64,000 nt of DNA from Cordilura impudica (Eukaryota > Arthropoda > Insecta > Diptera > Scathophagidae), in NCBI GenBank assembly GCA_963682025.1, contig OY821517.1, forward strand, positions 23,089,120 through 23,153,119, in the 5' to 3' direction. Position numbers and translations under genes: made by a program. Below are positions 21,359-30,756 of this stretch, piece after piece (positions within the stretch are counted from its first letter, which is position 1; every line of letters begins with the position of its first letter). Under the pieces are notes generated by a model, which saw only the letters and a list, made by a program, of their open reading frames with translations, ran no database searches and was not told where the DNA came from.

Positions 21359-24028
21359 TTACGTTATTTCTCTACATTCTCTTATCAGTGGGTAAGAGGA
21401 ATTTTCAATTTTGGCAAAGTAATTATTGTTAATCCTTGTTATGAAATCGATAATTTTTTCATAACCTGTTTCTTCATGAAGAAGATTTGTAGGATATCTC
21501 CAGGGCTTTTTATTTATCATTTTAAGACATTTGTTTTGTATAATTTGTAAGCGTTTTAGGTGGCAGTTGGCAGCGTCACTCCAAATAGGACACGCGTATG
21601 TTAATATCGGCCTTATAACACTTTTGAAGAGTAGATTTTTGTTTTTGGGGTTTAGAAATGACCTTCTATTTAGTAGTGGCCATAATGCTTTAAATGATTT
21701 TATAGCTTTTTGACACGTAGCCATAATATGTTGTTTAAAAGTAAGCTTTTTGTCCAAGACAACTCCGAGATATTTGACATGATTAAGTACATTTATGGTA
21801 TTATTTCCAATATGAAGATGACGTCTTGGCAGTCTTTTGGGAGATTTGTTGAACGGAAAAATAATTGCTTGGGTCTTGTTTGGATTAATTTTAATTTTCC
21901 ATTTGTGAAAATATTTACTGCAATTAACAAGTCCCTTTTCCATTTTCTTCAGGAGTGCACTTGTAAGTTTGTTTGAAGAAATTAACGCAGTATCATCTGC
22001 GTAGTAAGCAACTTTCATATATTTCGGAACTTTGAAATCGGATGTATATATCGAGTAAAGCAATGGCGACAAGACTGATCCTTGAGGTAACCCTGTGGTG
22101 ATGGTTTTTGGAGATGATGTTTCATTATTAATCGCAACTTTAAAGCTTCTGCCGTGAATGAAATCTGAAATAAGTTTGCATAAATATTTTGGTATATTTC
22201 CATCAAGAAGTTTAAATACTAGGCCATTATGCCAAACGGTGTCAAACGCTTTTTCGATATCCAACAATATTAGACCCGTTGAACGTTTATTGTTTTTATT
22301 GCTGATTATTTGATTTTTAATTCTGTTTATTTGGTGAGTAGTGCTATGCCCTTTTTTAAATCCAAATTGTTCTTTAGCAACAATAGAATTGGTCGTTACA
22401 AATTCACTAAGACGAGAATGTAGTATTTTTTCAAATATTTTACCTAAGTTACTTAATAAACTAATAGGTCTATAGCTATTTGGGTTATTTTTTGGCTTAT
22501 TAGGTTTATTGACAGCTATAACCTTAGCATTTTTGAAATGGTTTGGGAAATAGTTGAGTTTGATGCAGCTGTTAAATATTATAACCAGTAATTTTAGAGC
22601 TTTGAGTGGTAGTTTCTTTAAGAGCAGGTTGGGAACATTGTCAAAACCAGGAGATTTTGAGGGTTTTATTGATGAGACAATATTCATTACTTCTTCTAGA
22701 GATGTATAAATTGCTGACTCAGAACTGGGATTTTCCTTCTCAAAATTATTTACTGTTGTATTTATTACTATATCCGCTGAGTGGTTGTAATTGGAAGTGA
22801 GGTTATTTGCTTTGACAAATGTATTTGCCAGGACTTCAGCCTTGTCCTTATCAGATGTTATCCTTGTATTTCCAACCTCAAGGTGAGAGATTTGATGATT
22901 TCCTTTTCCTCGCAAGTTCCTGCTTATTCTCCAAAATGATTTATCACCTGGTTTTAAATTGGATAATAATTGACACCATTTATTATTGCGTTCCGAATTA
23001 ATACATTTATCAATCATGTTACTTAGAAACTTAGTACATTGATTATAAAAAGTTTGCTCGGCTATATTTGAAGATCGTTGGCTTTTTCTTTTAAAGCTTC
23101 GTCTTAGTTTAATATATTTCACAGTACTTTCTGGTAATGTGAAATTATTTTGTTGAGTTATTTTAGGTGTAGACGCATCCCTTGCTTCAAAAACTACATT
23201 TATAAATTTTTGTATTTCCTGATCAATTACTGCCTTGGTATTGTATATATCCGAATTTAACGAGATTTTATTTTCTAAAAAATTCATATAAATGTTCCAG
23301 TTGGTTGCACTATAATCATAATAGTTGAGGTCCACCTGCGAGGCCACTGATCTTTTAAGTGTACACATAATGGGGCGATGGTCTGATGGTATTTCGTAAT
23401 CCATTGTCTTTACGTCTATATTTAAAGCGGTATTGCTTAAAATAATATCGACTGTAGATGCTTCGCGATTGTGTTGATGGGGGAATAGGGTTGGACTATT
23501 AGGATAGTGTATAAAAAAATTGCTTGATTTCTGTAGATTGTTCAGTGCGATTCCTGCAGTATTATTTGAACGGCAATTCCAAGAGCAATGTTTGGCATTT
23601 AGGTCACCAAAAACTATGTATTCTTTGGTGGAAGGTGTTAGGTTCAAGATATCAGCACAGAAGTTATGGGTATATCTTGGTGAATATAAGGAAGATACAA
23701 CAATAGGTCTATTATTTATAATAACTTCAATTGAGATGTTTTCGATTGATGAAGTGTTTGATATAAAGAGGTTTTTATGAGCGACAGATTTATGAATTAA
23801 CAGAGCTACTCCTCCTCCTCTTGCATCTGTTCTGTCACTTCTATATAAATAATAATTTTTAAAATAGGGTCTATGATTTTCTGAAAAAAATGTTTCATTC
23901 AAAGACGCTATTTTAATATTTTCTCTTTCAATTAGTATTTCAAATTGTTTTAATTTAGAAAAGTTTGAAATGCCATTAGCATTCAAGTGAAGCATTTTGA
24001 ATTCGTTTAAATTATTAGTATAATCCAT
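21359..24028 (-). CDS. Jockey-clade ORF2: APE-type endonuclease and reverse transcriptase
   Basis: An 889-residue protein that nicks target DNA and copies the element RNA at the nick. The N-terminal AP-like endonuclease has LNANG (about 15-19), SLNETF (Glu45), GDLNAKH and SDHRP. The RT has YRPISLLS, LLDIEKAFDTVW (about residue 590), GLPQGSVLSP and the catalytic YADD (about residue 676), then YLGVVLDKKLTFKQH. There is no RNase H, as usual for Jockey. Length matches Jockey-group ORF2 (about 890-920). The start ATG at 24028 lies inside the end of ORF1 in another frame, so translation probably depends on re-initiation. No stop or frameshift is seen. Confidence 0.95.
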   Translation of the reverse strand: MDYTNNLNEFKMLHLNANGISNFSKLKQFEILIERENIKIASLNETFFSENHRPYFKNYYLYRSDRTDARGGGVALLIHKSVAHKNLFISNTSSIENISIEVIINNRPIVVSSLYSPRYTHNFCADILNLTPSTKEYIVFGDLNAKHCSWNCRSNNTAGIALNNLQKSSNFFIHYPNSPTLFPHQHNREASTVDIILSNTALNIDVKTMDYEIPSDHRPIMCTLKRSVASQVDLNYYDYSATNWNIYMNFLENKISLNSDIYNTKAVIDQEIQKFINVVFEARDASTPKITQQNNFTLPESTVKYIKLRRSFKRKSQRSSNIAEQTFYNQCTKFLSNMIDKCINSERNNKWCQLLSNLKPGDKSFWRISRNLRGKGNHQISHLEVGNTRITSDKDKAEVLANTFVKANNLTSNYNHSADIVINTTVNNFEKENPSSESAIYTSLEEVMNIVSSIKPSKSPGFDNVPNLLLKKLPLKALKLLVIIFNSCIKLNYFPNHFKNAKVIAVNKPNKPKNNPNSYRPISLLSNLGKIFEKILHSRLSEFVTTNSIVAKEQFGFKKGHSTTHQINRIKNQIISNKNNKRSTGLILLDIEKAFDTVWHNGLVFKLLDGNIPKYLCKLISDFIHGRSFKVAINNETSSPKTITTGLPQGSVLSPLLYSIYTSDFKVPKYMKVAYYADDTALISSNKLTSALLKKMEKGLVNCSKYFHKWKIKINPNKTQAIIFPFNKSPKRLPRRHLHIGNNTINVLNHVKYLGVVLDKKLTFKQHIMATCQKAIKSFKALWPLLNRRSFLNPKNKNLLFKSVIRPILTYACPIWSDAANCHLKRLQIIQNKCLKMINKKPWRYPTNLLHEETGYEKIIDFITRINNNYFAKIENSSYPLIRECREIT

Positions 24029-25178
24029 GGGCGTATTTTACCATTGACATTACAACTTTGATTTGTTGTACCTTTGAAGTGCACCTATGCAAATCATCCA
24101 TAGCTGTAGTGAAAATATCAAAAAGCTCATCAATGCTAAATAAATCGTTGTTTTTTTTCAGCTGATTAGCATATGTAGCTTTGCTGTTATTATTGATGTA
24201 ATTGTTACAATTTGTGTTGTTGTTTCTTAAGTTAGGAAAATCTCCCACATTAAATTGAAATGAGTTATTTTGTTGTTGTCTGCTTTTATTCGGACTTTTA
24301 GAAGTAACTCTTGTTCTAGTTTCCAAATAGAGAGAACGTAACGGACAGTTAATATCGTTTGCAGAGTGATCAGTTCTTTCTTTTCCTTGTTTTTTGCAAT
24401 TAAAGCATGTAAAAACAGCTGGTCTTTTTTCATTTGTGTTAAACGGACACACACTTGTATGATGTTGTTCTGCACATATCATACACGCAGCACTTCGATG
24501 GCAATGTTCGCCGCCGTGGCCATACATCAAGCAGTTCCAGCATTGAGTTGGTTTGTTCTTGGATTTCGATTTATATTTTTTCCAAGAAATTATAATATTA
24601 GAAATTGTTCGTATATTTTTTAAAGCAGTTGGATTAAAATTTTTACGAACAAATTGAACTTTATAAACTGCATTATTGTTTGAACTGAATTTGGTGGTTA
24701 TTTCAGTTACGGAAGAGGGGGATAGGTTGTAGTTTTTTAGCTCCTTGGAGACTTCCTCAGAGCTTATGCGGGGTAAACCGTGTAAAAAGGTGGTGTATAA
24801 CCTATTTTCTTTGGAGCCATAAGAATGAAACTCCATCTTATTCTCTTTAAGTATTTGCTTGTAGCATTCGTACATTTTATTACTAGGAGCAAAAATTTTG
24901 GTACCAATTGAAGTACGTTTAAAAATGCAATCCTTACCAAGCAGCTTTTGTATTTCTGAAAATGAAGCGTTAGCTTCTACAACAATCGGTGGAGGTTTGT
25001 GTTCCTTAACATCGTTAATATTTGATACGGGAGTTACGTCCATATCATTGAGGCCAGCAAGCAGGCTAAATCTGTTGCTTGAAGTTGACGCCATGTTCGG
25101 GTTAACAAAACCCGGAGGAAGTTTTGTCATCTTCTTATTCACAAGCTTTCTTTTTGATGATTTGGCCCCTCGGGCCAT
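24015..25178 (-). CDS. Jockey-clade ORF1: gag-like nucleic-acid-binding protein
   Basis: A 387-residue protein that would coat element RNA and help its return to chromatin. The N-terminus is basic (ARGAKSSKRKLVNKK). Three zinc knuckles lie at about 213-276: CWNCLMYGHGGEHC, CMICAEQHHTSVC and CFNCKKQGKERTDHSANDINC-like spacing. This triple pattern is characteristic of Jockey/I-group ORF1. The middle region has an RRM-like FLHGLPRISSEEV text. Its stop overlaps the ORF2 start (14 nt, 24015-24028). The frame is fully open. Confidence 0.93.
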   Translation of the reverse strand: MARGAKSSKRKLVNKKMTKLPPGFVNPNMASTSSNRFSLLAGLNDMDVTPVSNINDVKEHKPPPIVVEANASFSEIQKLLGKDCIFKRTSIGTKIFAPSNKMYECYKQILKENKMEFHSYGSKENRLYTTFLHGLPRISSEEVSKELKNYNLSPSSVTEITTKFSSNNNAVYKVQFVRKNFNPTALKNIRTISNIIISWKKYKSKSKNKPTQCWNCLMYGHGGEHCHRSAACMICAEQHHTSVCPFNTNEKRPAVFTCFNCKKQGKERTDHSANDINCPLRSLYLETRTRVTSKSPNKSRQQQNNSFQFNVGDFPNLRNNNTNCNNYINNNSKATYANQLKKNNDLFSIDELFDIFTTAMDDLHRCTSKVQQIKVVMSMVKYAHGLY

Positions 25179-25321
25179 CGCAAAATTTTTATTCCTGTTT
25201 TAAAGCTGGATTGTCTACCACGTGAGTTCAAATGAGATCAAGAATAGGCAATTGCAAAAACAAAAATAAACACTTGTTGTTAATTTTAAATAGTTGTACT
25301 CTAAGCGCTTTGATTTTTTAC

Positions 25322-25355
25322 ACAACCGTTCGTAAAGAGAGTTAGATTCGAACTG
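25322..25355 (-). promoter_or_regulatory. Internal promoter of the Jockey-clade element (Inr plus DPE)
   Basis: With the flanking T, the element's first bases read TTCAGTT, matching the arthropod initiator TCAGTY. Taking its A as +1, positions +28 to +33 (25327-25322) read GGTTGT, an exact fit to the downstream promoter element RGWYVT. Jockey-type LINEs use such internal TATA-less promoters, which lets new copies carry their own start site. Confidence 0.7.
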
Positions 25356-25800
25356 AAATTTCCCTAAAATTAAATTTTGATAAACTTAAAAATTTGCTAG
25401 AAATAAAAAGTTAAAATTAACCTAAATTTAAAATTATATTTAAAAAAAAAAAACAAAAAAAAATTTTTTTTTGTTAAAGCTAAAATTAAAACTAAATTTA
25501 ATTAAAAAAAAAAAAATACATTGAGTTGAAATCGCATTCAAACTTAATTTTTTTTACAAAATTATATTAAACAAAATTTTATAACATTAAAATTTTTCTA
25601 AAATTACATAAAAAGTCTTCTAATTATAAAATCTAAACTAAAATTTTCCTAATTCTAAACTTAAGCTAAAATTAAAATTAAGCTAAAATTAAAAATTTTC
25701 CTAAATTAAAATTTGGCTGAAAATAAAATGTTGCCAAACTTAAAATTTTTTCTAAAAAGTGAAATTTTGCGATAATATAAAAAAAATAATAAAATAAATT
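25356..25800. repeat. AT-rich low-complexity tract, right side of the LINE target
   Basis: It begins with the second target duplication (25356-25371) and continues the CTAAAATTAAA-type tract seen before 21055. Small ORFs here are artefacts. Confidence 0.6.
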
Positions 25801-25849
25801 TTGATAATTATGATTTAAATTTTTAACCCTTAAAATGAAGGGTAAATAA

Positions 25850-26202
25850 AAACTTTTTTTTGTTAAAACCAATGTAGAAAACCAAACCAAACCTACTCTT
25901 ATTATTCTGTGGGTTACCTCCAATTAAGATGGAGTCGAGGTAACATGGTAGGGAGGGCAAAAGGGGCAGAACACCTCGTCCCCAATCCTAAGGTAAGTAT
26001 GGCCATCCGTCCCATTTAGCGTCCGTTTTTTTGACAGTTGTTTTTTTTTTAATCGCACGTGAAAATCTGTAGTGCGGTTTCCCTGGGCCTGAGCAAGACC
26101 CCACCCATCCGGCGAGCTAGGCCCCTACGCCAGCACGTGCGACCAGCAAAGGCTCAGGGAAACGGAAGCGGATCTTCCACCAACGCCGCACCATTACAAA
26201 TA
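25850..26202. other. GC-rich island of unknown origin
   Basis: A sharp rise in GC (about 25920-26200) with GTTTCCCTGGGCCTGAGC and an inverted GCTCAGGGAAAC about 75 bp later. It ends precisely at a Helitron 3' terminus (CTAG, 26203). A 76-codon frame crosses it and runs into the Helitron piece. It may be captured DNA or a retroelement 5' region. No protein was recognised. Confidence 0.4.
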
Positions 26203-26265
26203 CTAGCAGAGCCCAGCCCTCGAAATTCGAGTGCAAATTCTAGGAAATTTTATTTTATCATTCAC
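26203..26265 (-). mobile_element. Helitron 3' terminal fragment
   Basis: CTAGCAGA, a CTCGAAATTCGAG hairpin and GCAAATTCTAGGAAATTTTATTT match the 3' end of the five longer copies. Similarity fades after about 26265. Confidence 0.75.
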
Positions 26266-26429
26266 ATTATTTCTTTCAATGTTTTTTAATCTATTTAATT
26301 CATTAAGTTTATTTCATTATAAATATTTGTTGAACACACAGAAATAAATGACACCTTGTATGCCACCTAAATGTATTAAAATTTTTGGCAATTCACAATT
26401 TAACACAGGGTATGAGTTATGCAATTATT

Positions 26430-26815
26430 GTAATGAAATCTGTACGTTAACTTTCGTGTTGCATAATGTAAAGTTGATTGTGCACGCATAACTTTCCTCA
26501 AACTCAACGAATTTAAACAGTTAATCTGTACGTTAACTTGCGTGTTGCATAATGAAAACTTGATTGTGCACGCATAACATAACACAACTTTCCTCAAAAG
26601 AAAAAGCTTGATCCACTGAGTGTTCTTAGACTTGTGTCAACAGCCTACGTTAATTAGAACTCTAGTTATAGAGATTTGAGTGAAGGAAAATATTGAAAAA
26701 ATTTAATGCAAAGTTGATTGTGCACGCATAACTTTCCTCAAACCCAACGAATTTAAGCAGTTAATAGCTGAAAAAAAAGCTTGATCCACTGAGTGTTCTG
26801 AGAGTGAAACGATCA
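26430..26815. repeat. Short direct repeats, about 80-90 bp units
   Basis: TTGATTGTGCACGCATAAC appears at about 26474, 26560 and 26709, with shared TTTCCTCAAAC(T/C)CAACGAATTTAA and AAGCTTGATCCACTGAGTG texts. Non-coding. Confidence 0.7.
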
Positions 26816-27054
26816 AGATCCATTCATTAGAAGATGAGCTATGAGAATTCGAATTGCTTGAGTGAATGTGTCCCATAAGAAATGTACAGGGAAGAATCGC
26901 GTTTGAGTATAACTTGAGTAAGGTGGGAGTTGGTTTAATTTCAATGATTGATGTGTGCCATACCTTTCATTCAAAAAAAAAATCAAGGAAATCGGCGAAT
27001 AGAAGGGCCAGACGGACTGACTTTAGTTTTCATAATTTTTTTTAATATATAAGA

Positions 27055-27215
27055 TAGAAAATCATTGAATGTCTGAACGAATCGAATTTTGTAATTGAAA
27101 ACAATAAACAATATTTTCTTTCATATTATTGAAAAACAAATTAAGAAAGGATCATGCGATATCTGAAGGAATCGCACTTTGTAATTGAAAACAATATTTT
27201 CTTTCATTGATTCCT
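27055..27215. repeat. Two-unit direct repeat
   Basis: ATCGNANTTTGTAATTGAAAACAAT...ATATTTTCTTTCAT occurs at about 27080 and 27168, period about 90 bp. Non-coding. Confidence 0.6.
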
Positions 27216-27696
27216 AATCTTCAATTCTGTTTAAGATTAAAAGGTCCATCATGGGAATTTTTAACTTTAAACGCGCTATGTTTACTAAAGGGCCTTAGCC
27301 TTTAATTTTCATTAACTATTCTTTATTGAATAAATTACTGAGAATTTTAACATTCACAATTTAAAGCTCTTTTAATTCATTACAACTTCACTTCGTCAAA
27401 GAAAGCATGTGGTTGTCTTCGATACTTTGATTTCAAGTGGAATTTTTAAAATACTCTGCTGAAAACTTGAAAGAAACATTTTTTTATATTGTGGTATATT
27501 AAAAATCGATCGCTATTTATTAAAAATTATGTTTTTTTTTATTATTAATATAATATTAAAATACATATGAATTTTTAAAACACCAAGTAGTGATAAAAAT
27601 ATTACATATTTATCAATAAACTGCTTTACAAAATTTCGAATTTCTTTTTCATCTTAACACTACTTCAAACTTACATTACTTAAACATTATTCTATA
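27216..27696. other. AT-rich spacer, nothing recognised
   Basis: No ORF, RNA gene or repeat identified. Confidence 0.4.
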
Positions 27697-27952
27697 TCGA
27701 GGGCTTATATTCAAAAAGTGCTATCTGCATTAATAATTATTTTAATGAGAGCGTGAAAAACCAATTTATTAATAAGATCTGAAAGAATTTGCCGATCGAT
27801 TTGCTACAATATCTATTAAGAAATAGTCGTACTAATCATGTATGATATCAAAATTAATATTATATTTGACAATTGTATCAGACAACAGTTTGAAATCAAA
27901 AATTAATATTGCTGTCAAGTATAGATAGCACTTTTTGAATATAAGCCCTCGA
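27697..27952. mobile_element. MITE, 256 bp, perfect 30 bp TIRs, TA duplication
   Basis: Both ends read TCGAGGGCTTATATTCAAAA then AGTGCTATCT in inverted orientation, without mismatch over 30 bp. TA flanks both sides (27695-27696, 27953-27954). This fits a Tc1/mariner-mobilised MITE. The interior has no ORF. Confidence 0.9.
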
Positions 27953-28549
27953 TATGTAACATTGAAAGCATTATATATGTTAATCTAATTACATTAAATT
28001 ATGTACATACAAAATATAAATTTTTTTTGTTTGCGTATTTAATACATAATAATTAATTATATATAATTAATATATTAATTATTAATTATATTTAATATTT
28101 GAAAATTTATATATCATTTGAAAGTTATATAATTATATATATAAATATAGCTTATTACAATACTAGATTCGTTTAATAGAGATTGGTATGATGTTAAAAT
28201 ATTTTTAAATTTATTTTAATATTATATTATAGATTTAACTAGAATTTTTGAATATGTTCTTAATTTAGAAATATAGTTTAAAAACATTTATCAAGTTTAA
28301 TTACAGGAAATTAAGCAACTACAAACGATATACATACATAATTACACATTTTGATACGAGAAACATTATACGAGACTAGTAATAAAGTAAAAACAAAACA
28401 AACAAAAAAACATTTTTATATGAAATTGCCGTAAAGTCGGCTTGAAATACGAAGTTTGTCAAACTGTATAAAAATTAAAAATTTAAATTTTCCGATTACT
28501 GTTTGCGTTTTTTAACTTCTCTTTCGAAACTGAAGTCGTTCACATCGCG
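27953..28549. other. Very AT-rich spacer
   Basis: Contains TAATTAATTATATATAATTAATATATTAA-type sequence near 28050. Nothing else was recognised. Confidence 0.4.
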
Positions 28550-28760
28550 CGGGTAAATTAAAACCCAGTTCAATATTGAGCTGGTCGTATTTAATTGTGG
28601 TCGTGCTGGCCAGCACAATAATTTCAACCGCCCATTGCAAAGGCAATTGTCGTGTTGCAGTTAAGTACAAATGTGTCGTAGAAAATTACTGGCAACTGTA
28701 CTATACTGGACTGAAGCCACCACCTTAGTCGTATAACCTGGAAATATGTGCGTTTTATAC
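28550..28760 (+). repeat. Unclassified direct repeat, copy 1 (copy 2 at 29735-29950)
   Basis: AAACCCAG(T/C)TCAATA(T/C)TGAG begins a shared block of about 200 bp that includes GTGTTGCAGTT/GCGTTGTAGTT texts and a late ATAACCTGG(A/C)AATATG. Copy 1 has a perfect palindrome around CTCAATATTGAG. The copies are diverged. No coding potential is seen. They flank the first arm of the inverted repeat at 29186. Confidence 0.55.
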
Positions 28761-29185
28761 AAAAAAAAAAAAATATTTGCGTTTATTCTCGAAACTTTTC
28801 AAGCAAGAAAAATTTTATTAAATAAAACATTTCCTTTTCACTTTCTTAAACAAGAATGAAGTAATGATAGATCTGGAAGAAAAACTTAAATTTGGGAGAT
28901 GATATTTTTAAGCGTTTCCGCTCATCCACTTTATCAACGAGTATTTAGGCATAAGATGTCTTAAGAAAGGAGCAGTATTAACTCTTTTACTTGCTTACAA
29001 CATCGTCATCTATAAAAAATTACAGCCAACTGTAAACATACTATAGGAAAGAAAACATGCTATAGGAAAGAAATTACGACGGCAAGAAGGATCCCATGTG
29101 GTTTTTTGCTTTTTCCAAGGACCATCAGTTGTTCTGATTGTCGAAAAATTTACGCAATGGAGTATATCGAAATCAATAGGAATCA

Positions 29186-29590
29186 AGGAACAAGTTGAGT
29201 TTACGGGCAACACCCCGATTTTTTACTTTTTTGGAAGGGTTAGGGACTTTTGGGGTGATTTAAGAGAAATCATTTTTTTCGATCGAGCCTATTTTCGGAG
29301 TTGTGGACCGACAAATCTTTGACTTTGATTTGTATATAACTTTATTACTTATTATCGGATATCATTGGAAAGCTTACTTGAATACCTTTTATTTGATATT
29401 CGAAAATTCGAAATCCATTAATTCGAAATTATGAACCTATTTCAGTTTTTGTTTTTTTTTTTTTTTGGAAAATGATGCATATAATGGTGGTAGTATTTAC
29501 AACAACTGGATGAAAACTGGGTCTATTAAATTCATTTCGATGAATGTTTTTACCTCTTACCCCTTCAGGACCGGATATACTAGGGATTTT
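29186..29590 (+). repeat. Arm of a long inverted repeat (partner 33575-33993)
   Basis: It starts AGTTGAGTTTACGGGC(A/G)ACACCCCGAT and shares GAGCCTATTTT, GACCGACAAA, TTACTTATTATCGGAT, CATTAA...ATGAACCTATTTCAG and ACAACTGGATGAAAACTGGG with the partner in inverse orientation. The arms enclose a Merlin-type transposase relic and a MADF gene. They could be TIRs of one 4.8 kb element or two independent inverted copies of a repeat. Confidence 0.65.
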
Positions 29591-30111
29591 ACCTTTTTTA
29601 AAAGTATTTTGTTATTTATTGTGGCAAAAATATGGCAACCGCGTCATTTACTGTTATGCTTGTACATAAGTTGAATTAAAGAGTAGGCTATATTTTGAAT
29701 TTAAATTTCCAATGCAGTCTCTATCAAGAACTCGTCGAGTGCACATCATATCGGCTAAGCAAAACCCAGCTCAATACTGAGTAATCGTATTAGCTGTGGT
29801 CTTGCATGCTTGTATAACTGCAAACTTCCATTGTAAACGCATCGCGTTGTAGTTTATGTACAGTTATGATGTGCCAAATTTCAGGCGTCATTAGTCGCCA
29901 TTTTGTTTTATATACTTATAAGTGTGGGATAACCTGGCAATATGATCGCTTTTAATTCCAATGCAAAAATATGACAACAATGTGGACATTTTATATTATA
30001 ACCGTTTTGTTTTCTTGTGATTTGTGAAATTTTGTTTTGAAAAAAAATTTAATATGAAGTAAACCAAATTGTGAAACTATATAGTGTTTTTGGTTGTGAA
30101 GAAGATGATAG

Positions 30112-30629
30112 AGTAACCAGAGCAATGTTAAACCATTTGGTGCATTGGTGGAAGGGGAATTTAGATGTCCACATGGACATCTTTTAAAATTGTACGAATG
30201 TGACAATCTAGATGGATGGATATGGAGGTAAATGAAATAAATAAATTATTGATTATGTGAATTATTGAAATTATTTTGTTAAATTATTTATACATTATTT
30301 ACACAAATAAGATGTTTCGAAAGGTTTTCCGCGAATAAAAAAAGTCTATGTGGCTACAAAACAAACTTGCGTAAAGTTTTAGGATTCTTATATTTTTTTT
30401 TATTTCAAACTCACCATTGAGTTTTATTCAAAAAGAAATGGAAATCGACAATCGGACTGCCGTTGATTGTAACTCCTGTCGCGAAGTTGTTGTTTATGGA
30501 TCGTTCCAAACTAATTTAAAAATCGGCGGACCTGGCATCACTGTGAAAATCGATGAGTCTAAAGTTGGTAAACGGGGTCACTTAGTGAAAAGCACGTGGG
30601 TTCTTGGAGGCGTGGACTTTGTTTGCTAG
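30112..30629 (+). pseudogene. Merlin/IS1016-like transposase remnant with introns
   Basis: Piece 1 (30112-30227) reads EFRCPHGHLLKLYECDN then LDGWIWR. An 84 bp GT-AG intron leads to CFERFSANKKSLCGYK (from 30312), rebuilding the WRC of the N-terminal zinc-ribbon of Merlin transposases. Piece 3 (from about 30430) reads MEIDNRTAVDCNSCREVVV then KIGGPGITVKIDESKVGKRG and WVLGGVD, the start of the ISXO2/Merlin-type DDE domain, with the first acidic residue in IDESK. It stops at 30629, so the remaining catalytic residues are missing. Non-functional remnant; the family call is from motifs only. Confidence 0.65.
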
Positions 30630-30756
30630 ATTTGGACTTTTTTGTGAGATGTCATTTTTTGTGAATTACAAAGTTTTGTTTCACATAGTAGGCATATTTA
30701 AAAAAGCACAATACTTTTAATATTTGCTTTTATATTAAAATTATTGAGATTTAAAC

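Larger units (their letters stand above)
21056..25355 (-). mobile_element. Full-length, apparently intact Jockey-clade LINE
   Basis: A 4.3 kb non-LTR retrotransposon on the minus strand, flanked by a perfect 16 bp direct repeat AAATTTCCCTAAAATT (21040-21055 and 25356-25371). The 3' end has a poly-A tail (plus-strand T run from 21056). The 5' end at 25355 begins CAGTTCGAATC. Two ORFs, gag-like and endonuclease/RT, are both open and overlap by 14 nt. Full length, open frames and an undecayed target duplication imply recent insertion. A 5'-truncated relative lies at 789-2480. It is antisense to the putative exon at 20447. Confidence 0.95.

Noticed and set aside
21531..25203. Many plus-strand frames of 60-101 codons
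   Set aside because: All are opposite strand of the intact Jockey-clade ORFs.
26059..26289. 76-codon frame with a basic, proline-rich start
   Set aside because: It crosses the junction into a Helitron 3' end and matches no recognised family; GC-rich composition alone explains openness.
29098..29674. Two frames of 69-74 codons at the long inverted repeat
   Set aside because: The partner arm does not preserve either frame, so coding is unlikely.
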